Shown one piece after another: positions 1 through 13,722 of a stretch of DNA of 64,000 nucleotides. Source of the stretch: Nocardioides litoris (lineage in GTDB: Bacteria; Actinomycetota; Actinomycetes; Propionibacteriales; Nocardioidaceae); the NCBI RefSeq assembly GCF_006346315.1, contig NZ_VDMR01000002.1, forward strand, positions 124,001-188,000. The letters are read 5' to 3'. Both the position numbers and the translations under genes were made by a program. Numbering within the stretch: the first letter of the stretch is position 1; every line of letters begins with the position of its first letter. A model generated the notes under the pieces. The model searched no databases, was not told the DNA's origin, and saw nothing but the letters and a program-made list of their open reading frames with translations.

Positions 1-3000
1 CTGGGTCAGCGTGTAGACGACCGTGCAGGTCGCCGTGCCACCCGGCAGCACCGTGGTCGGCGTGCAGACCACACCACCCGGCAGACCGTCGGTCGCACCG
101 ACGTTGGTCAGCGTCGTCGAGCCGGTGTTGGTGATCTCGTAGGTGAAGGTGATCGTGTCACCGGCGTTGAGGGTGCCCGAGCCGTTGGCGTCGGTCACCG
201 GACCGTTGGTGACCACGAGGTCGACCGACGGGGCCGCCGCGAGCGGGGTCGTCTCGGTGTCGGAGTCCGTCACCGGAGCACCGGTCGGCGGGTTGCCGGT
301 CACTGAGCTCGGGTTGGTCACGAAGCCGCGGTCGATGTCGGCCTGGGTGACCGTGTAGGACGCGGTGCAGGTCGTGGCCTGGCCCGGTGCGAGCACCGTG
401 GTCGGGCAGGACACCACGGTGCCCGGCAGCCCGTCGGTGACCGTCACCCCGGTCAGGGTGACTCCGCCGGTGTTGGTGACCAGGAAGCTGTAGTCGATCC
501 GGTCGCCGGCGTCGATGCGGCCGTTGCCGTTGGCGTCGACCGGGGTCGATGCGGTCTCGTCGAGGTCGATCGCCGGCGTGGCACCCAGCGGCGTCGTCTC
601 GGAGTCGGAGGCCGTGACGGTCGCGCCACCAGGAGCGGTGCCGACGACGGTGCTCGGGTTGACGACCTGGCCGGCGTCGATGTCGGCCTGGGTGATCGTG
701 TACGACGTCGTGCAGGTCGTCGAGGCACCCGGCAGGAGCGTGGCGACCGGGCAGACCACGGTCGTGCCCGGCAGCCCGTCGGTCACGGTGACGGTGCTCA
801 GCGTCACGCCACCGGCGTTGGTGACCAGGAAGCTGTAGTCGATCCGGTCACCGGCGTCGATGCGGCCGTTGCCGTTGGCGTCGACCGGGGCGGCGGCGGT
901 CTCGTCGAGCGTGATGGCCGGGGTGCCGGCGATCGGCGTGGTGACGGCGTCGTTGGCCGAGACCGCGGGACCGGTCGGCGGGGTGCCGGTGGCCGTGCTC
1001 GGGTTGAAGACCTGCCCGGCGTCGGCCTCGGCCTGGGTGATCGTGTGCGACGCGGTGCAGGTGAAGCTCGCACCCGGCGCCAGGACCGTGCCCGGGCACA
1101 CGACCGTGGTGTCAGCCAGTCCGTCGGTCACGGTGACGCCCGTGAGCGTGACGGTGCCGGTGTTGGTGACCAGGAAGCTGTAGTCGATCCGGTCACCGGC
1201 GTCGATGCGGCCGTTGCCGTTGGCGTCCACCGGGGCGGCCGCGGTCTCGTCGAGCGTGATCGAGGCCGACGGAGCCAGGGGCGTCGTCACGGTGTCGGTG
1301 TCGCGGACCTGGGTGCCGTTGGGAGCGGTGCCGACGACGGCGCTCGGGTTGGTCACCTGGCCGGCGTCGATGTCGGCCTGGGTGATCGTGTACGACGCCG
1401 TGCAGGTCGTCGTCGCGCCCGGCAGGAGCGTGGCGGTCGGGCAGACCACGGTCGTGCCGGCGAGTCCGTCGGTCACGGTGACGGTGCTCAGCGTCACGCC
1501 ACCGGTGTTGGTGACCAGGAAGCTGTAGTCGATCCGGTCACCGGCGTCGATGCGGCCGTTGCCGTTGGCGTCGACCGGGGCGGCGGCGGTCTCGTCGAGC
1601 GTGATCGACGGCGTGGCCACCAGCGGGGTGGTCTCGCTGTCGGTGTCGGTCACGTTCGGGCCGGTCGGCGGGGTGCCGACGACGGTGCTGCCGTTGAACA
1701 CCTGGCCGGCGTCGATGTCGGCCTGGGTGAGCGTGTAGGTCGCGGTGCAGGTGGTGCTCGCACCCGGCGCGAGGACGGTGGTCGGGCAGACCACGGTGGT
1801 GCCGGCGAGGGTGTCGGTCACCGTGACGCCGGTCAGCGTCGTGCCGCCGGTGTTGGTCACCTCGAAGGTGTAGGCGATGGTGTCGCCCGCGTCGATGCGG
1901 CCGTTGCCGTTGGCGTCGACCGGGGCGGCCGCGGTCTCGTCGAGGTCGATCGAGGGGGTCGCGTTGATCGGGGTCGTCTCGGTGTCGCTGTCGGTCACCG
2001 GGGCACCGGTCGGCGGGTTGCCGGTCACCGAGCTCGGGTTGACGACCTGGCCCGCGTCGACCTCGGCCTGGGTGATCGTGTGCGTCGCGGTGCAGGTGAA
2101 GCTCGCACCCGGCGCCAGCGTCGTGCCCGGGCAGACGATCGCGGTGTCGCCGAGGCCGTCGGTGACGGTGACCCCGGTGAGCGTGACGCCACCGGTGTTG
2201 GTGACCACGAACGAGTAGTCGATCGTGTCACCGGCGTCGATGCGGCCGTTGCCGTTGAAGTCGAACGGCGCGTCGGCCTGCTCGTCGAGGTCGATGCTCG
2301 GCGTGGCGGTGAGCGGCGTCGTCTCGGTGTCGGCGTCGGTCACCGGGGCGCCGGTCGGCGGGTTGCCGGTGACCGAGCTCGGGTTGACGACCTGCCCGGC
2401 GTCGATGTCGCCCTGGGTGATCGTGTGGGTCGCGGTGCAGGTGAAGCTCGCACCCGGCGCCAGGATCGTGCCCGGGCAGACCACGGTGGTGTCGTCGAGG
2501 CCGTCGGTCACGGTGACCCCGGTCAGGGTGACCGAGCCGGTGTTGGTGACCACGAAGGAGTAGTCGATCGTGTCGCCGGCGTCGATCGTGCCGTTGCCGT
2601 TGGCGTCGAACGGGGCGTCGGCGGTCTCGTCGAGGTCGATGGCGGGTGCGCCCACGAGGGTCGTGGAGGTGCCGTCGGCCGGCGAGCTCACCGACCCGCC
2701 GGCCGGCGGGGTGGCGGTGGCGGTGGCGGTGTTGTTGACCGAGCCGGCGTCGATGTCGGCCTGGGTGACGGTGTACGTCGCGGTGCAGGTGCGCGTGGCA
2801 CCGGGCGCCAGGGCGTCGGTGGTGCCGCAGTCCGCAGCCGCGACCAGGAGGAGGTCGTTGACCGCGACGTCACCCAGCGGCACGTTGCCGGTGTTGGTGA
2901 TGAGGAAGCTGTAGGCGATGGTGTCGCCCGCCTCGACCCGGCCGTCACCGTCACCGTCGGTCGGCGCAGCGGCGGTCTTGTCGATCGTCAGGGAGGCCAC

Positions 3001-6000
3001 CGGCGTGGTCGTCGTCGACGTGGAGTCGGCCGGCGAGGTGACGGCAGCGCCGGCGGGCGAGGTGCCGCTGGCGGTCGCGGTGTTGACGACCGCGCCGGTG
3101 TCGAGGTCGCCCTGGACCACGACGTACGTCGCGGTGCAGGTGACCGAGGCGCCCGGAGCCAGGGTGGTGGCCGGGCAGGCCACCGTGCCGACCGTCGGGT
3201 CGTCGACCGCGACGCCCGTCAGGGTCACCGCGCCGGTGTTGGTGACGACGAAGCTGTAGGCGATCGTGTCGCCGACGTCGGTGCGGCCGTTGCCGTTGAC
3301 GTCGATCGGCGCGGCGGCCTGCTTGTCGAGGGTCAGGGACGCCGCGACGGACGTCGGCGTCGACGTCGAGTCCGGCGTGGACTCCACACCGTCGCCGTTG
3401 GCGGCCGTGCCGGTCGCGGTCGCGGTGTTGTCGACCGAACCACCGTCGACGTCGGCCTGGGTGATCGTGTAGGTCGCCGTGCAGCGGGTCGAGGCGCTCG
3501 GCGCGAGGGTGGTCACCGGGCAGGTGACGGTGCCGACCTTGGGGTCGTCCACGGCGACGCCGTCGACCGTGACGGCACCGGTGTTGGTGACGACGAAGGC
3601 GTAGGCGATCGTGTCGCCGGCCTCGATGCGGCCGTCACGGTCGACGTCGGTGACGGTGCCGACCTGCTTGTCGAGGGTGATGGTCGGCTGGGCCACGAGC
3701 GGGGTGCTCGTCTGGTCGGGCTCCGAGGTGACCGCCGGGCCCGTGGGCGGCTCGCCGGTGGCGGTGGCGGTGTTGACCACGGAACCGGCGTTCACGTCGG
3801 CCTGGGTGACCACGTAGGTGCGCTGGCAGGTGGTGGTCCCCTGCGGGGCGAGGGTGGTCGCCTGGCAGGTGACTGCGCCGACCTTGGGGTCGTCGACCGT
3901 GATGCCGTTGAGGGTGACCGCACCGGTGTTGGTGACCGTGAAGGTGTAGGTGATCGTGTCACCGGCGTCGGTGCGACCGCTCGCGTTGGCGTCGACGACG
4001 GCACCGGCGACCTTGTCCAGGACCAGGGTCGCGACCACGGAGGTCGGGGTGCTCGTGGTGTCGGCCGGCGAGGTGACCAGCTGCTGGCCCGGCCCGGTGG
4101 CGGACGCCGAGGCCGTGTTGACGACCGCGCCGCCGTCGACGTCGGCCTGGGTGACGGTGTAGGTCGCGGTGCAGACCACGAAGGCGCCGGGGGCGAGCGT
4201 CGTGGTGGGGCACGTGACCGCGCCGACCTTGGCGTCGGTGACGGCGATGCCGGTCAGGGTCTGGGCGCCCTGGTTGTCGACGCGGAAGCTGAACGGGATC
4301 CGGTCGCCGGCGTCGAGGCGGCCGTTGGCGTTGACGTCGACCGGGGTGCCCGCGGTCTTGTCGAAGCCGAGGCGGCGCACGGTCGAGGTCGGGGTGGAGG
4401 TGCCGTCGGCCAGCGAGGTCACGGCCGGGCCGGTCGGCGGGGTGCCGGTGGCGGTCGCGGTGTTGACCACGGCGCCGGCGTCGACGTCGGCCTGGGTGAT
4501 CGTGTACGTCGCCGTGCAGGTGACGGACTCACCCGGGGCGAGCGTCGTGCTCGGGCAGGCGACCGTGCCGACCTTGGGGTCGACGACCGTGACTCCGGTC
4601 AGGGTGACCGAGCCGGTGTTGGTGACGGCGAAGGTGTAGGGGATGCGGTCCCCGGCGTCGACCCGGCCGTTGTTGTTGGCGTTGACGACCGTGCCGGCGA
4701 CCTTGTCGATCGTCAGCTCGCTGGTCCGGGTGGTGGGCGTCGACGTCGAGTCGCTGGGGGACGTCACGGCGGGGCCGGTCGGCGGGGTGCCGGCGGCGGT
4801 GGCGGTGTTGTTGACCGCGCCGGCGTCGGTGTCGGCCTGCGTGATGGTGTACGTCGCCCGGCAGGTGATGGACTGGCCGGGGGCCAGGGTCGTGGTCGGG
4901 CAGGCGACCGTGCCGGCCTTCGGGTCGGTCACGGCGACCCGCGTGAGGGTCACGTTGCCGGTGTTGGTGACGGCGAAGGTGTAGCCGATGGTGTCGCCGG
5001 CGTCGACGCGACCGTCGGTGTTGGTGTCGAGCACCTGGCCGGCCTGCTTGTCGACCGACAGGCTCGGCTGCGGGGCGATCGTCGAGGTCGTGCTGCTCGG
5101 CGCCGAGGAGACCTGGGGCCCGAAGGGCGGCGTCCCGACCGCGGTGGCGGTGTTGATGACCGTGCCGGCGTTCACGTCGGCCTGGGTCAGGGTGTAGGTC
5201 GCGGTGCAGGTCGTGCCCTGGCCCGGGGCCAGGGTCGTGGCCGGGCAGCTGACCGCGGCGACGCGGGCGTCGTTGACGGCCACGCCGGTCAGGGTCTGCG
5301 AGCCGCGGTTGGTGACCTCGAAGGTGTAGGCGATGGTCTCGCCGGCCTCGACGCGGCCGTCACCGTCGACGTCCTGCGGGGCGGCTGCGCGCTTGACGAG
5401 GGTCAGGGCGTTGGCCGTGCTGGTGGGCGTGGTGGTGGAGTCGGGCGTCGAGGTCACGGCGGCAGCGCCGCCGGGCGGGGTGCCGGTGGCGGTGGCGGTG
5501 TTGACGACCGAGCCGGCGTCCACGTCGGCCTGGGTGATCGTGTAGACGACCACGCAGGTCACCGAGTCCTCGGGCAGGACCGTGGCCGGCGTGCAGGTGA
5601 TCGGGCCGACCTTGGGGTCGTTGACCGTCACGCCGGTCAGCGTGGTCGTGCCGGTGTTGGTCACCAGGAAGCTGTAGCGGATGGTGTCGCCCGCGTCGAC
5701 GTTGCCGTTGCGGTTGACGTCGACCGGGGTCTCCGCGGTCTTGTCGAGCGCGATCGAGCGCTGGACGGTGGTGGGCACCCGCACGGTGTCGGACGGCGAG
5801 GTGACGGTGCCGCCGCCGGGGCCACCCGAGGTGGCGGTGGCGGTCGCGGTGTTGACGACCTCACCGGCGTCGGCGTCGGCCTGCGTGATCGTGTACGACG
5901 CGGTGCAGGTGACCGTCTGGCCCGGCGCGACGGTGGTGGTCGGGCAGGTGGTGGCCCCGACCTCGGGGTCGTTGATGACCAGGCCGGTGACGGTCACCGA

Positions 6001-9000
6001 CCCGGTGTTGGTGACGGCGAAGGAGAACGGGACGGTGTCGCCCTCGTCGATGCGGCCGTCGGTGTCGACGTCGACCGGGGCGCCGGCCGTCTTGTCCAGC
6101 GCCAGCTGCGGGGTCACCGTGAGCGGGGTCGAGGTGCTGTCGCTGGGCGACGTCACGGCGGCACCCGTCGGCGGCGTACCGGTGGCGGAGGCCGTGTTGT
6201 TGACCGTCCCGGCGTCGACGTCGGCCTGCGTCACCGTGTACGTCGCGGTGCAGGTCGTGACCTGGTTGGGCGCCAGGGTGGTGGCCGGGCAGGCCACGCC
6301 CACGATCTTCGCGTCGTTGATGCGGAGGCCGGTGAGGGTCACCGAGCCGGTGTTCTGGACCACGAAGCTGTAGGCGATGGTGTCGCCGGCGTCGCGGCGG
6401 CCGTTGCCGTTGACGTCGACCGGCGTCGCCGCCTGCTTGTCGACGGTGAGCGTGGCGACCCGGGTCGTCGGGGTGACCACGGTGTCCGACGGCGAGGTGG
6501 TGGTGCCACCGGTCGGCGGCGTGGCCGAGGCGGTCGCGGTGTTGGTGACGCCACCGGCGTTCACGTCGGCCTGGGTGATCGTGTAGGTGGCCGTGCAGCG
6601 CACGGTCTGGCGGGGCTCGAGCGGGCCGCCGGGGCAGGAGACCGCACCGATCTTGACATCGTTGATGGTGACGCCGGTGACGGTCTGCGTGCCGTTGTTG
6701 GTGACGTCGAAGGTGTAGGCGATGGTGTCGCCTGCGTCGACGCGACCGTTGGTGTTGACGTCGACCGGGGCCGCGGCCCCCTTGACCAGCGACAGCCGGG
6801 TGTCGACGACCGTCGGGGTCGACGTGGAGTCGGGCGCCGAGCTGATCGGCGCCTGGCCGGCGCCCGGCGGGGTGCCCTGGGCGGTGGCGGTGTTGTTGAC
6901 CGCGCCGGCGTTGGCGTCGGCCTGGGTGATCACGTACGACGCGGTGCAGGAGGTCGACTGACCCGGCTGCAGCGTCGTGGCCGGGCAGGTCACGCCCGTG
7001 ATCTTGGGATCGGTGATGCCGACCGCCGTGAGCGTCTGCGCACCGGTGTTGGTGACGACGAAGGTGTAGCTGATCGTGTCACCGGCGTCGGTGCGGCCCG
7101 AGCCGTTGGTGTCGGCCACGGGGCCGGCCTGCTTGTCCAGGCTGATGCCGCGGGCGGTCGACGTCGGGGTCGACGTGGTGTCCGCGGGGGCGGTCACGGT
7201 GCCGCCCGCACCGGGCAGCGTGCCGCTCGCCGTGGCGGAGTTGAGGACCGAGCCGGCGTTCACGTCGCCCTGGCTGATGACGTACGTCGCGGTGCAGGTC
7301 GTCGTGGCACCGGCGGCCAGCGTGGTCACCGGGCAGGCGACCGGGCCGGTCTTGGCGTCGGCGACGGCCACGCCGGACACGGTCTGGCTGCCGGTGTTGG
7401 TGACCACGAACCGGTAGGCGACGGTGTCACCCGCGTCGACCCGGCCGTTGGCGTTGACGTCGACCGGGGTGCCGGCCTGCTTGTCGATGGTCAGGCCCGA
7501 GGTGCCCGCGATCGGGGTCGTGGTCGTCGACGGGGCCGAGGTCGCGACCTGGCCGCCGGGGGCGGTGCCCCGCGAGGTCGCGGTGTTGGCGACCGTGCCG
7601 CTGTCGACGTCGGCCTGGGTGATCGTGTAGGTCGCGGTGCAGGTGATCGCTGCGCCGGGGGCGAGGGTCGTGGCCGGGCAGCTGACCGGACCGGTCTTGG
7701 CGTCGTCCACGCCGACGTTGGTGAGGGTCACCACACCGGTGTTGGTCACCCGGAAGGTGTAGGCGATGGTGTCGCCGGCGTCGGTGCGGCCGTTGCCGTT
7801 GGCGTCGACCGGGGCGCCGGCCTGCTTGAGCAGCGCGATGGTCCGGGTGGTCGCGGTCGCGGTGCTGGTCGAGTCGGGCGGGCTCGTGATGACGGTCCCC
7901 GACGGCGTCGTCGCGCGACCGGTGGCGGTGTTGCCGACCGAGCCGCCGTCCACGTCGGCCTGGGTGATCGTGTAGGTCACGGCACAGGTGGTGCTGGCGC
8001 CGGGGGCGAGCGTCGTCTGCTGGCAGGTGACCGCACCGACCTTGGGGTCGGAGATCCCGACCAGGCTCAGGGTCACCGCACCGCGGTTCTCCACGAAGAA
8101 GCTGTAGGTGATCTGGTCACCGGCGTCGACGCCGTTGCCGTCGGGGTCGGTCGGGGTGCCCGCGGTCTTGTCGATGAACAGCGCGGCCAGGGTGGAGGCC
8201 GGCGTCGCGGTGGTGTCGATGTTGGACTGCACCGTCACGCCACCCGGCGCGGTGGCGGCGGCCCGGGCGGTGTTGGCCACCGTGCCGCTGTCGACGTCGG
8301 CCTGGGTGACGGTGTAGGCCTTCGTGCAGGTCGCCGTCGCGTTGGGGGCGAGCGTGGTCGGCGCGCAGGTCAGGGGCCCGATCTTCGGGTCGGTGACCAC
8401 GAGGCCGCTCAGCGTCTGCCCACCGGTGTTGGAGACGGTGAAGGTGTAGGTGATGGTGTCGCCGGCCTCGACGACCCCGTCGGGGTCGCTGATGGCCGTC
8501 ACGGACTTGTCGAGCAGGAGGCCGGTGCCGGCCGAGGTCGGCGTCGTCGTCGAGTCGGGGGCCGAGGTCACGGTCCCACCACCGGGCCGGGTGCCCGAGA
8601 CGGTGGCGGTGTTGGTGACCGCGCCGGCGTCGACGTCGGCCTGGGTGATCGCGTAGGTCGCCGTGCAGGTGGTCGTGGCCCCCGGGGCGAGCGTGGTGGC
8701 CGGGCAGCCCACCGCGCCGACCTTGGGGTCGTTGACGGTGACGCCGCTCAGGGTGAGGGACCCGGTGTTGCGGACCAGGAAGCTGTAGGCGACCGTGTCG
8801 CCGACGCCGATCTGCTGGTCGTTGTTGACGTCGACCGGCGGTGCTGCGGTCTTCGACAGCGTCAGCGTCGCGAGGGTCGAGGTGGGCGTCGAGGTGGTGT
8901 CGGCGCCGGAGCTGATCGGCCCCCCGGTCGGCGGCGTGCCCTGGGCGGTCGCGGAGTTGTTGACCGCGCCGTTGTCCACGTCGGCCTGGGTGATCGTGTA

Positions 9001-12000
9001 GCTCGCCGAGCAGGTCACCGACGTACCGGGCTGCAGCGTCGCGGCGCCGGCGGGGCAGGTGACGGCCCCGACCTTGGCGTCGGTCACCCCGACCGCCGTG
9101 AGCGTCTGGGCGCCCGTGTTGGCGACCACGAAGGTGTAGGCGATGGTGTCGCCCGCGTCGACCCGGCCGTTGCTGTTGGTGTCGGCCGGGGTGCCCGCGG
9201 TCTTGTCGACCGTGAGAGAGCGCAGGGTGCTCGTCGTGGTCTGGGTCGAGGACTGGTTGGACGTGACCGCAGCACCGCCAGGGGCCGTGCCCTGCGCGGT
9301 GGCGGTGTTGTTGACCGTGCCGGCGTTCACGTCGGCCTGGGTGATCGCGTACGTCGCGGTGCAGGTCACCGAGGCGCCCGGCGCGAGCGAGGCTGCGCCG
9401 GTCGGGCAGGTCACCGTGCCGACCTTGGGGTCGGTGACGCCGACGCCGGTCAGGGTCTGGGCACCGGTGTTGGTGACCAGGAACGAGTAGGTGATGGTGT
9501 CGCCGGCGTCGGTGCGGCCGTTGCCGTTGGCGTCGACCGGGGCAGCGGCGGTCTTGGTGAGCGACAGCGTGCGGGTGGCCGCAGTCGGGGTCGACGTCGT
9601 GTCGGGTGCCGAGCTGATCGGGCCACCCGTGGGCGGCGTGCCCTGCGCGGTGGCGGAGTTGTTGACGGCACCGGCGTTCACGTCGGCCTGGGTGATCGCG
9701 TACGACGCGGTGCAGGTGACCGAGGTGCCGGGCTGCAGCGTGGCCGCTCCGGCGGGGCAGGTCACGGCGCCGACCTTGGCGTCGGTGATGCCGACGGTGG
9801 TGAGCGTCTGGGCCCCGCTGTTGGTGACGACGAACGAGTAGGCGATGGTGTCGCCGGCGTCGACCCGGCCGTTGCCGTTGGCGTCGACCGGCGTGGCCGC
9901 CTGCTTGTCCAGGGTGATCGAGCGCAGGACGCTGGTCGCCGTCTGCGTCGACGAGGCCGGCGACGTCACCGTCGCGCCGGCCGGGGTCGTGCCGCGCGCG
10001 GTGGCGGTGTTGTTGACCGTCCCGGCGTTCACGTCGGCCTGGGTGATCGTGTAGGTCGCGGTGCAGGTCACCGAGGCGCCCGGGTTGAGCGAGGCAGCGC
10101 CGGCCGGGCAGGTCACCGTGCCGACCTTGGCGTCGTTGACCGCGATCGCGGTCAGGGTCTGCGCACCGGTGTTGGTGACGACGAAGCTGTAGGCGATCCG
10201 GTCGCCCGCATCCACGCGGCCGTTGCCGTTGACGTCGGTCGGGGTGCCGGCGGTCTTCACCAGCGAGAGCGTGGTCGCGGTGGCGGTCGGGGTCGACGTC
10301 GTGTCGGGTGCCGAGGTGATGGCGCCGGCCCCCGGAGGCGTGCCCTGGGCGGTTGCGCTGTTGTTGACCGCGCCGGCGTTCACGTCGGCCTGGGTGATCG
10401 TGTAGGTCCGGGTGCAGGTGATCGTCGCGCCCGGGGCCAGGCTGGCCGCGCCGGCGGGGCAGCTGACCGCACCGACCTTGTTGTCGGTGATGCCGACCGC
10501 GCTGAGGGTCACCGTGCCGGTGTTGGTCACCACGAAGCTGTAGGTGATGGAGTCGCCGGCGTCGACCCGGCCGTTGCCGTTGGTGTCGACGGGCGCGGCG
10601 GCCTGCTTGTCGAGCAGGATGCTCCGCACGACGGTCGCCGCGGTCGCGGTGGTGTCGGGCGCCGAGGTCACGGTGGCGCCGCCGGGGTTGGTGGCGGTCG
10701 CGGTCGCGGTGTTGGTGACGGTGCCGGCGTTCACGTCGGCCTGGGTGACCGTGTAGGTCTTGGTGCAGGTGACCGTCGCCCCGGGGGCCAGCGTCGTGGC
10801 CGGGCAGGTCACCGCGCCGACCTTGGCGTCGTTGACCGCGACGTTGGTCAGCGTGACCGCGCCGCTGTTGGTGATCACGAAGCTGTAGGCGATGGTGTCG
10901 CCGGCGTCGACGCGCTGGTTGTTGTTGCTGTCGACCGGGGTCGCGGCCTGCTTGTCGAGCACGAGCGTCGCGGTGGCGTTGGTCGGGGTCGAGGTGGTGT
11001 CGGGCGCGGAGGTGATCGCGGCACCGGTCGGCGGGGTGCCGGTGGCCGTGGCGGTGTTGTTGACCGCGCCGGCGTTCACGTCGGCCTGGGTGATCGTGTA
11101 GCTCTTGGTGCAGGTGACGGTCGCCCCCGGGGCCACCGTCGTGGTCGGGCAGGTGACCGGCGCCAGTCGGGCGTCGTTGATGACGAGGCCGGTCAGGGTC
11201 TGCGCGCCCGTGTTGGTCACCAGGAAGCTGTAGGTGATGGTGTCGCCCGCGTCGACGCGCTGGTTGTTGTTGACGTCGGTCGGGGTCGAGGCGACCTTGT
11301 CGACCTCGAGGGAGCGGACGACCGAGGTCGGCGTGCTGGTCGTGGACGGGGCCGAGGTGGCCGTCGCGCCGCCGGGCCGCGTGCCCGTCGCGGTGGCGGA
11401 GTTGTCCACGGCGCCGGCGTCCACGTCGGCCTGGGTGATCGTGTAGGCCTTGGTGCAGGTGACCGAGGCGCCCGGGGCCAGCGAGGTGGTCGGGCAGGTG
11501 ACGGCGCCGACCTTGGCGTCGTTGACGGCGACCGGGTTGAGGGTGACCGCACCGTTGTTGGTGATGCGGAAGCTGTAGGTGATGGTGTCGCCGGCGTCGA
11601 CGCGGCTGTTGCCGTTGACGTCGACGGGAGTGCCGGCGGTCTTCACGAGCGCGATCGCGGCCTGGCCCGACGGCGTGGTCGTCGTGCTCGAGGGGGCTGA
11701 GGTGACGGTCGTGCCGGCGGGGTTGCGGCCGGAGGCGGTCGCGGTGTTGACGATCGTGCCGGCGTCCACGTCGGCCTGGGTGATCGTGTAGGTCTTCGTG
11801 CAGGTGACCGACGAGCCCGGGGCGAGCGGGGCGGTCGGGCACGTCACCGCACCGGCCTTGGGGTCGGAGATCGCGATGGCGGTGAGGGTCTGGGAGCCCG
11901 TGTTGGTGACCAGGAAGCTGTAGGTGATGACGTCCCCGGCGTCGACGCGACCGTTGTTGTTGCTGTCGGCCGGAGAGCCGGCCGTCTTGGCCAGCGTCAG

Positions 12001-13722
12001 GGTGGAGAGCGTCGAGGTCGCGGTGGAGGTGGAGCTCGGGGCGGAGGCCACCGCCGCACCGGTCGGCGGGGTGCCGGTGGCGGTGGCGGTGTTGTTGACC
12101 GCGCCGGCGTCGACGTCGGCCTGGGTCACGGTGTAGGTCGCGGTGCAGGTGGTGGTGCCACCCGGCTGCAGGGTGGTGACCGGGCAGCTCGGCGTACCGG
12201 CGACCTTGGAGTCGGTCACGGCGACGCCGGTGAGCGTCTGCGCTCCGGTGTTGGTGACCAGGAAGCTGTAGGCGATGCGGTCACCGGTGTCGAGGCGGCC
12301 GTTGGCGTTGACGTCGGTGGTGCTCGCGACGGACTTCACCAGCGAGACCGAGCGCACGGTGCTCGTGGTCGTCGAGGTGGTGGCGGCGGGCGAGCTGACC
12401 CGGGTGCCGTTGGGCGTGGTGCCGGCGGCGTTCGCGCTGTTGACGACGGTGCCGGCGTTCACGTCGGCCTGGGTGATGGTGTAGGTCGCCGTGCAGGTGA
12501 CCGAGGCGCCGGGGGCCAGCGTGGTCGACGGGCAGGTGACGGTGCCGACCTTGGCGTCGGTGACGGCCACGCCGGTCAGCGTCAGCGGGCCGGTGTTGGT
12601 CACCACGAAGCTGTAGGCGATGGTGTCGCCGGCGTCGACGCGGCCGTTGGTGTTGCGGTCGACCGGGGTGCCCGCGGTCTTGACGAGGCCGACGGTGGCG
12701 GCCTGGCTGGTGGCGACGCTGTTGGTGTCGCTCGCGGTCACGGCGGCGGTGCCGTTGGCGGGCGTGCCGGTCGTGGTGGCGGTGTTGTTGACCGCACCGG
12801 AGTCGACGTCGGCCTGGGTGATCACGTAGGGCGCGGCGGTGCAGGTGGTCGACTGGCCCGGGTTGAGCGTGGTGACCGGGCAGCTGGTGCCGCTGACCTT
12901 GGTGTCGGTGACCCCGACGTTGGTGAGGGTGAGGTCGCCGGTGTTGGTGACCAGGAAGCTGAAGGTGATGCGGTCGCCGGCGTCGATGCGGCCGTTGCCG
13001 TTCTGGTCGACCGGGGCGGCATTGGTCTTGTCGAGCGCGATCGACTTGAGCGTGCTCGCCGGCACCGACCGGCTCGCGGTCGCGGACACGGTGCCCCCGG
13101 CGGGCCCGGTGCCCGTGGTGGTCGCGGTGTTGTTGATCGTGCCGGCGTTGACGTCGGCCTGGGTGACGCCGTACGGCGCTGCGGTGCAGGTGACCGACGC
13201 GCCGGGGGCCAGCGAGGCGGCGCCGGCCGGGCAGGTGACCGTGCCGACCTTGGGGTCGACGACCCCGACGTTGGTCAGCGTGACGTTGCCGGTGTTGGTC
13301 ACCACGAACGAGTAGGTGACCGTGTCCCCGGCGTTGAGACGGGTGTCCGCGCCCGGGTTGGGCGTCGCGTTCTTGACGATGCTGATCGCGGGGTTGCGGG
13401 TCAGGTTCAGCGTGTTGCTGGCGGACGCCGTCGGGTTGGGCAGCCCGGCGATCGACGACACACCTGCCGCGGAGGCGTTGTTGAGCACCTGACCGGCGTT
13501 CACGTCGGCCTGGGTCAGCGTGTACGTCGCGGTGCAGGTGCGCGAGGCGCCAGGCGCGAGCGAGCCCGTCGGGCAGGTGACCGTGCCGACCTTGGCGTCG
13601 GTCACGCTGACCGACGACAGGGCGACGTTGCCGTTGTTGGTGACGACGAAGGTGTAGGGCACCGTCGAGCCCGCGGTCACGCCGCTCGGCGTCCCGGCCT
13701 GCTTGGTCAGGGTGATGCTCGG
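1..13722 (-). repeat. About 40 tandem 342-354 bp units encoding DUF11 Ig-like repeats
   Basis: The unit can be followed by its Asp-rich loop codons near 155, 497, 839, 1184, 1529, 1874, 2219, 2564, 2913, 3260 and so on every 342-354 bp up to about 13660. Each unit encodes a linker with LDKT or LDET, an Asp-rich loop (typically [12 protein letters not shown]), a YSFxVTNTG strand, a VTC...TC cysteine pair, and T(Q)ADxxAGxVxNxA. Blocks of some 65 bp near 813-880, 1159-1225 and 1503-1571 are almost identical, so units could recombine or be miscounted by short-read assembly. Confidence 0.92.

Noticed and set aside
1045..11700. Plus-strand open frame of 3551 codons across the repeat region
   Set aside because: It is antisense to the DUF11 gene and keeps its periodicity; the product is an Arg/Gly/Asp/Val-rich string with no domains. 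Repetition of a stop-free unit explains its length.
1..13722. Dockerin (cellulosome) interpretation of the Asp-rich loops
   Set aside because: Dockerins have two loops per domain and no DUF11 framework; here one loop sits in each Ig-like repeat.
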